This document shows positions 6,611-6,699 of a DNA stretch of 6,699 nucleotides, in pieces. Source of the DNA: an uncultured Bacilli bacterium (lineage in GTDB: Bacteria; Bacillota_I; Bacilli_A; RF39; UBA660); NCBI GenBank assembly GCA_944363745.1, contig CALVVD010000053.1:1-6699 (forward strand), given 5' to 3'. The notes under the pieces are model-generated. The model saw only the letters and a list, made by a program, of their open reading frames with translations, had not been told where the DNA came from and did no database searches. Position 1 is the first letter of the stretch. The number at the start of each line of letters is the position of its first letter. Both the position numbers and the translations under genes were made by a program.

Positions 6611-6625
6611 TCATTGTGCTATGAT
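6596..6625 (+). promoter_or_regulatory. Plus-strand extended -10 promoter at the dnaE breakpoint
   Basis: TTGATG (6596-6601), 18 bases, then TATGAT (6620-6625), preceded by TGC (6617-6619), giving an extended -10 of the form TGnTATGAT. It points away from dnaE towards the plus-strand ATG at 6673 and predicts a start near 6632, leaving a leader of about 40 bases. The -35 box still lies in sequence that can be read as dnaE, while the -10 box lies beyond the break. The promoter may therefore have arisen by, or partly by chance at, the junction. Confidence 0.5.
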
Positions 6626-6661
6626 GAGTTTGCAAGGAAAACTTGTAGAAATTCATCGTAG
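6619..6661 (+). repeat. Long imperfect inverted repeat (stem-loop) overlapping the -10 box and abutting the RBS
   Basis: CTATGATGAGTTT (6619-6631) pairs with AAATTCATCGTAG (6649-6661) over 13 pairs with two G-T wobbles. Inside it, GCAAG (6632-6636) pairs with CTTGT (6642-6646) around the loop GAAAA, with a two-base AG bulge (6647-6648). The left arm holds the TATGAT box and the right arm ends on the first bases of AGGAGG (6660-6665). It may be an operator dyad, an RNA hairpin masking the ribosome binding site in read-through transcripts, or the end of a mobile element. The sequence does not decide between these. Confidence 0.6.
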
Positions 6662-6672
6662 GAGGGAAAACA

Positions 6673-6699
6673 ATGAAAAGAATATTTGCAGCGCTTACA
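6673..6699 (+). CDS. Start of an unidentified plus-strand gene (nine codons)
   Basis: ATG at 6673-6675 is preceded by a textbook AGGAGG (6660-6665) with a seven-base gap. The frame MKRIFAALT runs off the window. A basic start followed by hydrophobic residues would fit a signal peptide or first membrane segment, but nine residues are too few for any family call. It is the only plus-strand gene in the window, and its codons (GCA GCG CTT) look less AT-driven than those of dnaE, as if it came from a different source or contig. Confidence 0.55.

Noticed and set aside
1..6699. tRNA, rRNA, CRISPR array or complete insertion sequence
   Set aside because: No cloverleaf-like segment, no regularly spaced direct repeats and no transposase frame were found on reading both strands.

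Overview
The window looks like a chromosomal segment of a low-GC Gram-positive bacterium, probably a gut-type Bacilli/Mollicutes-related lineage (RF39 or Erysipelotrichales-like). I base this on the very high A+T content, the codon choice (TTA/CTA for Leu, AGA for Arg, AAT/GAT), strong AGGAGG-type ribosome binding sites, and the gene order dnaE-lspA-rluD. The lineage is an inference. TGA reads as stop: three ordinary genes end in TGA, and every recognisable Trp codon in the intact genes is TGG. The Mycoplasma-type code is therefore unlikely.

Except for the last ~95 bases, all genes are on the minus strand, so transcription runs from right to left. From the right there is a 5'-truncated dnaE (3971-6610), lspA (3505-3984) and an rluD-type pseudouridine synthase (2625-3524), all overlapping head to tail as one housekeeping operon. 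Next comes a damaged chimeric locus (1931-2632): the N-terminal part of a Trp-rich, probably ParB/Srx-like hypothetical protein runs in frame, through an internal TGA, into a PemK/MazF-family toxin domain.

A 188-base intergenic stretch (1743-1930) follows. It is not empty. It holds a good promoter, a 17-residue leader ORF with its own ribosome binding site, two or three RNA hairpins and an intrinsic terminator, all just upstream of a DUF5680 gene (1269-1742). This is the layout of a leader-peptide transcription attenuator. A compact operon continues downstream: DUF5680, a Cof-type HAD phosphatase (440-1255), an ASCH-domain protein (36-443, GTG start), and the first 19 codons of a second HAD hydrolase (1-58).

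At the right end the dnaE reading frame stops abruptly at a TGA (6611-6613), although roughly the first 200 residues of the protein are missing. The remaining ~90 bases have a different texture and point the other way: an extended -10 promoter, a long near-perfect stem-loop, an AGGAGG site and the first nine codons of a plus-strand gene. This is either a real rearrangement breakpoint that truncated dnaE or a chimeric contig end.

The most unusual items are the attenuator-like leader (1774-1913), the ParB-like/PemK chimera with its nonsense codon, and the dnaE breakpoint with its hairpin-covered promoter.
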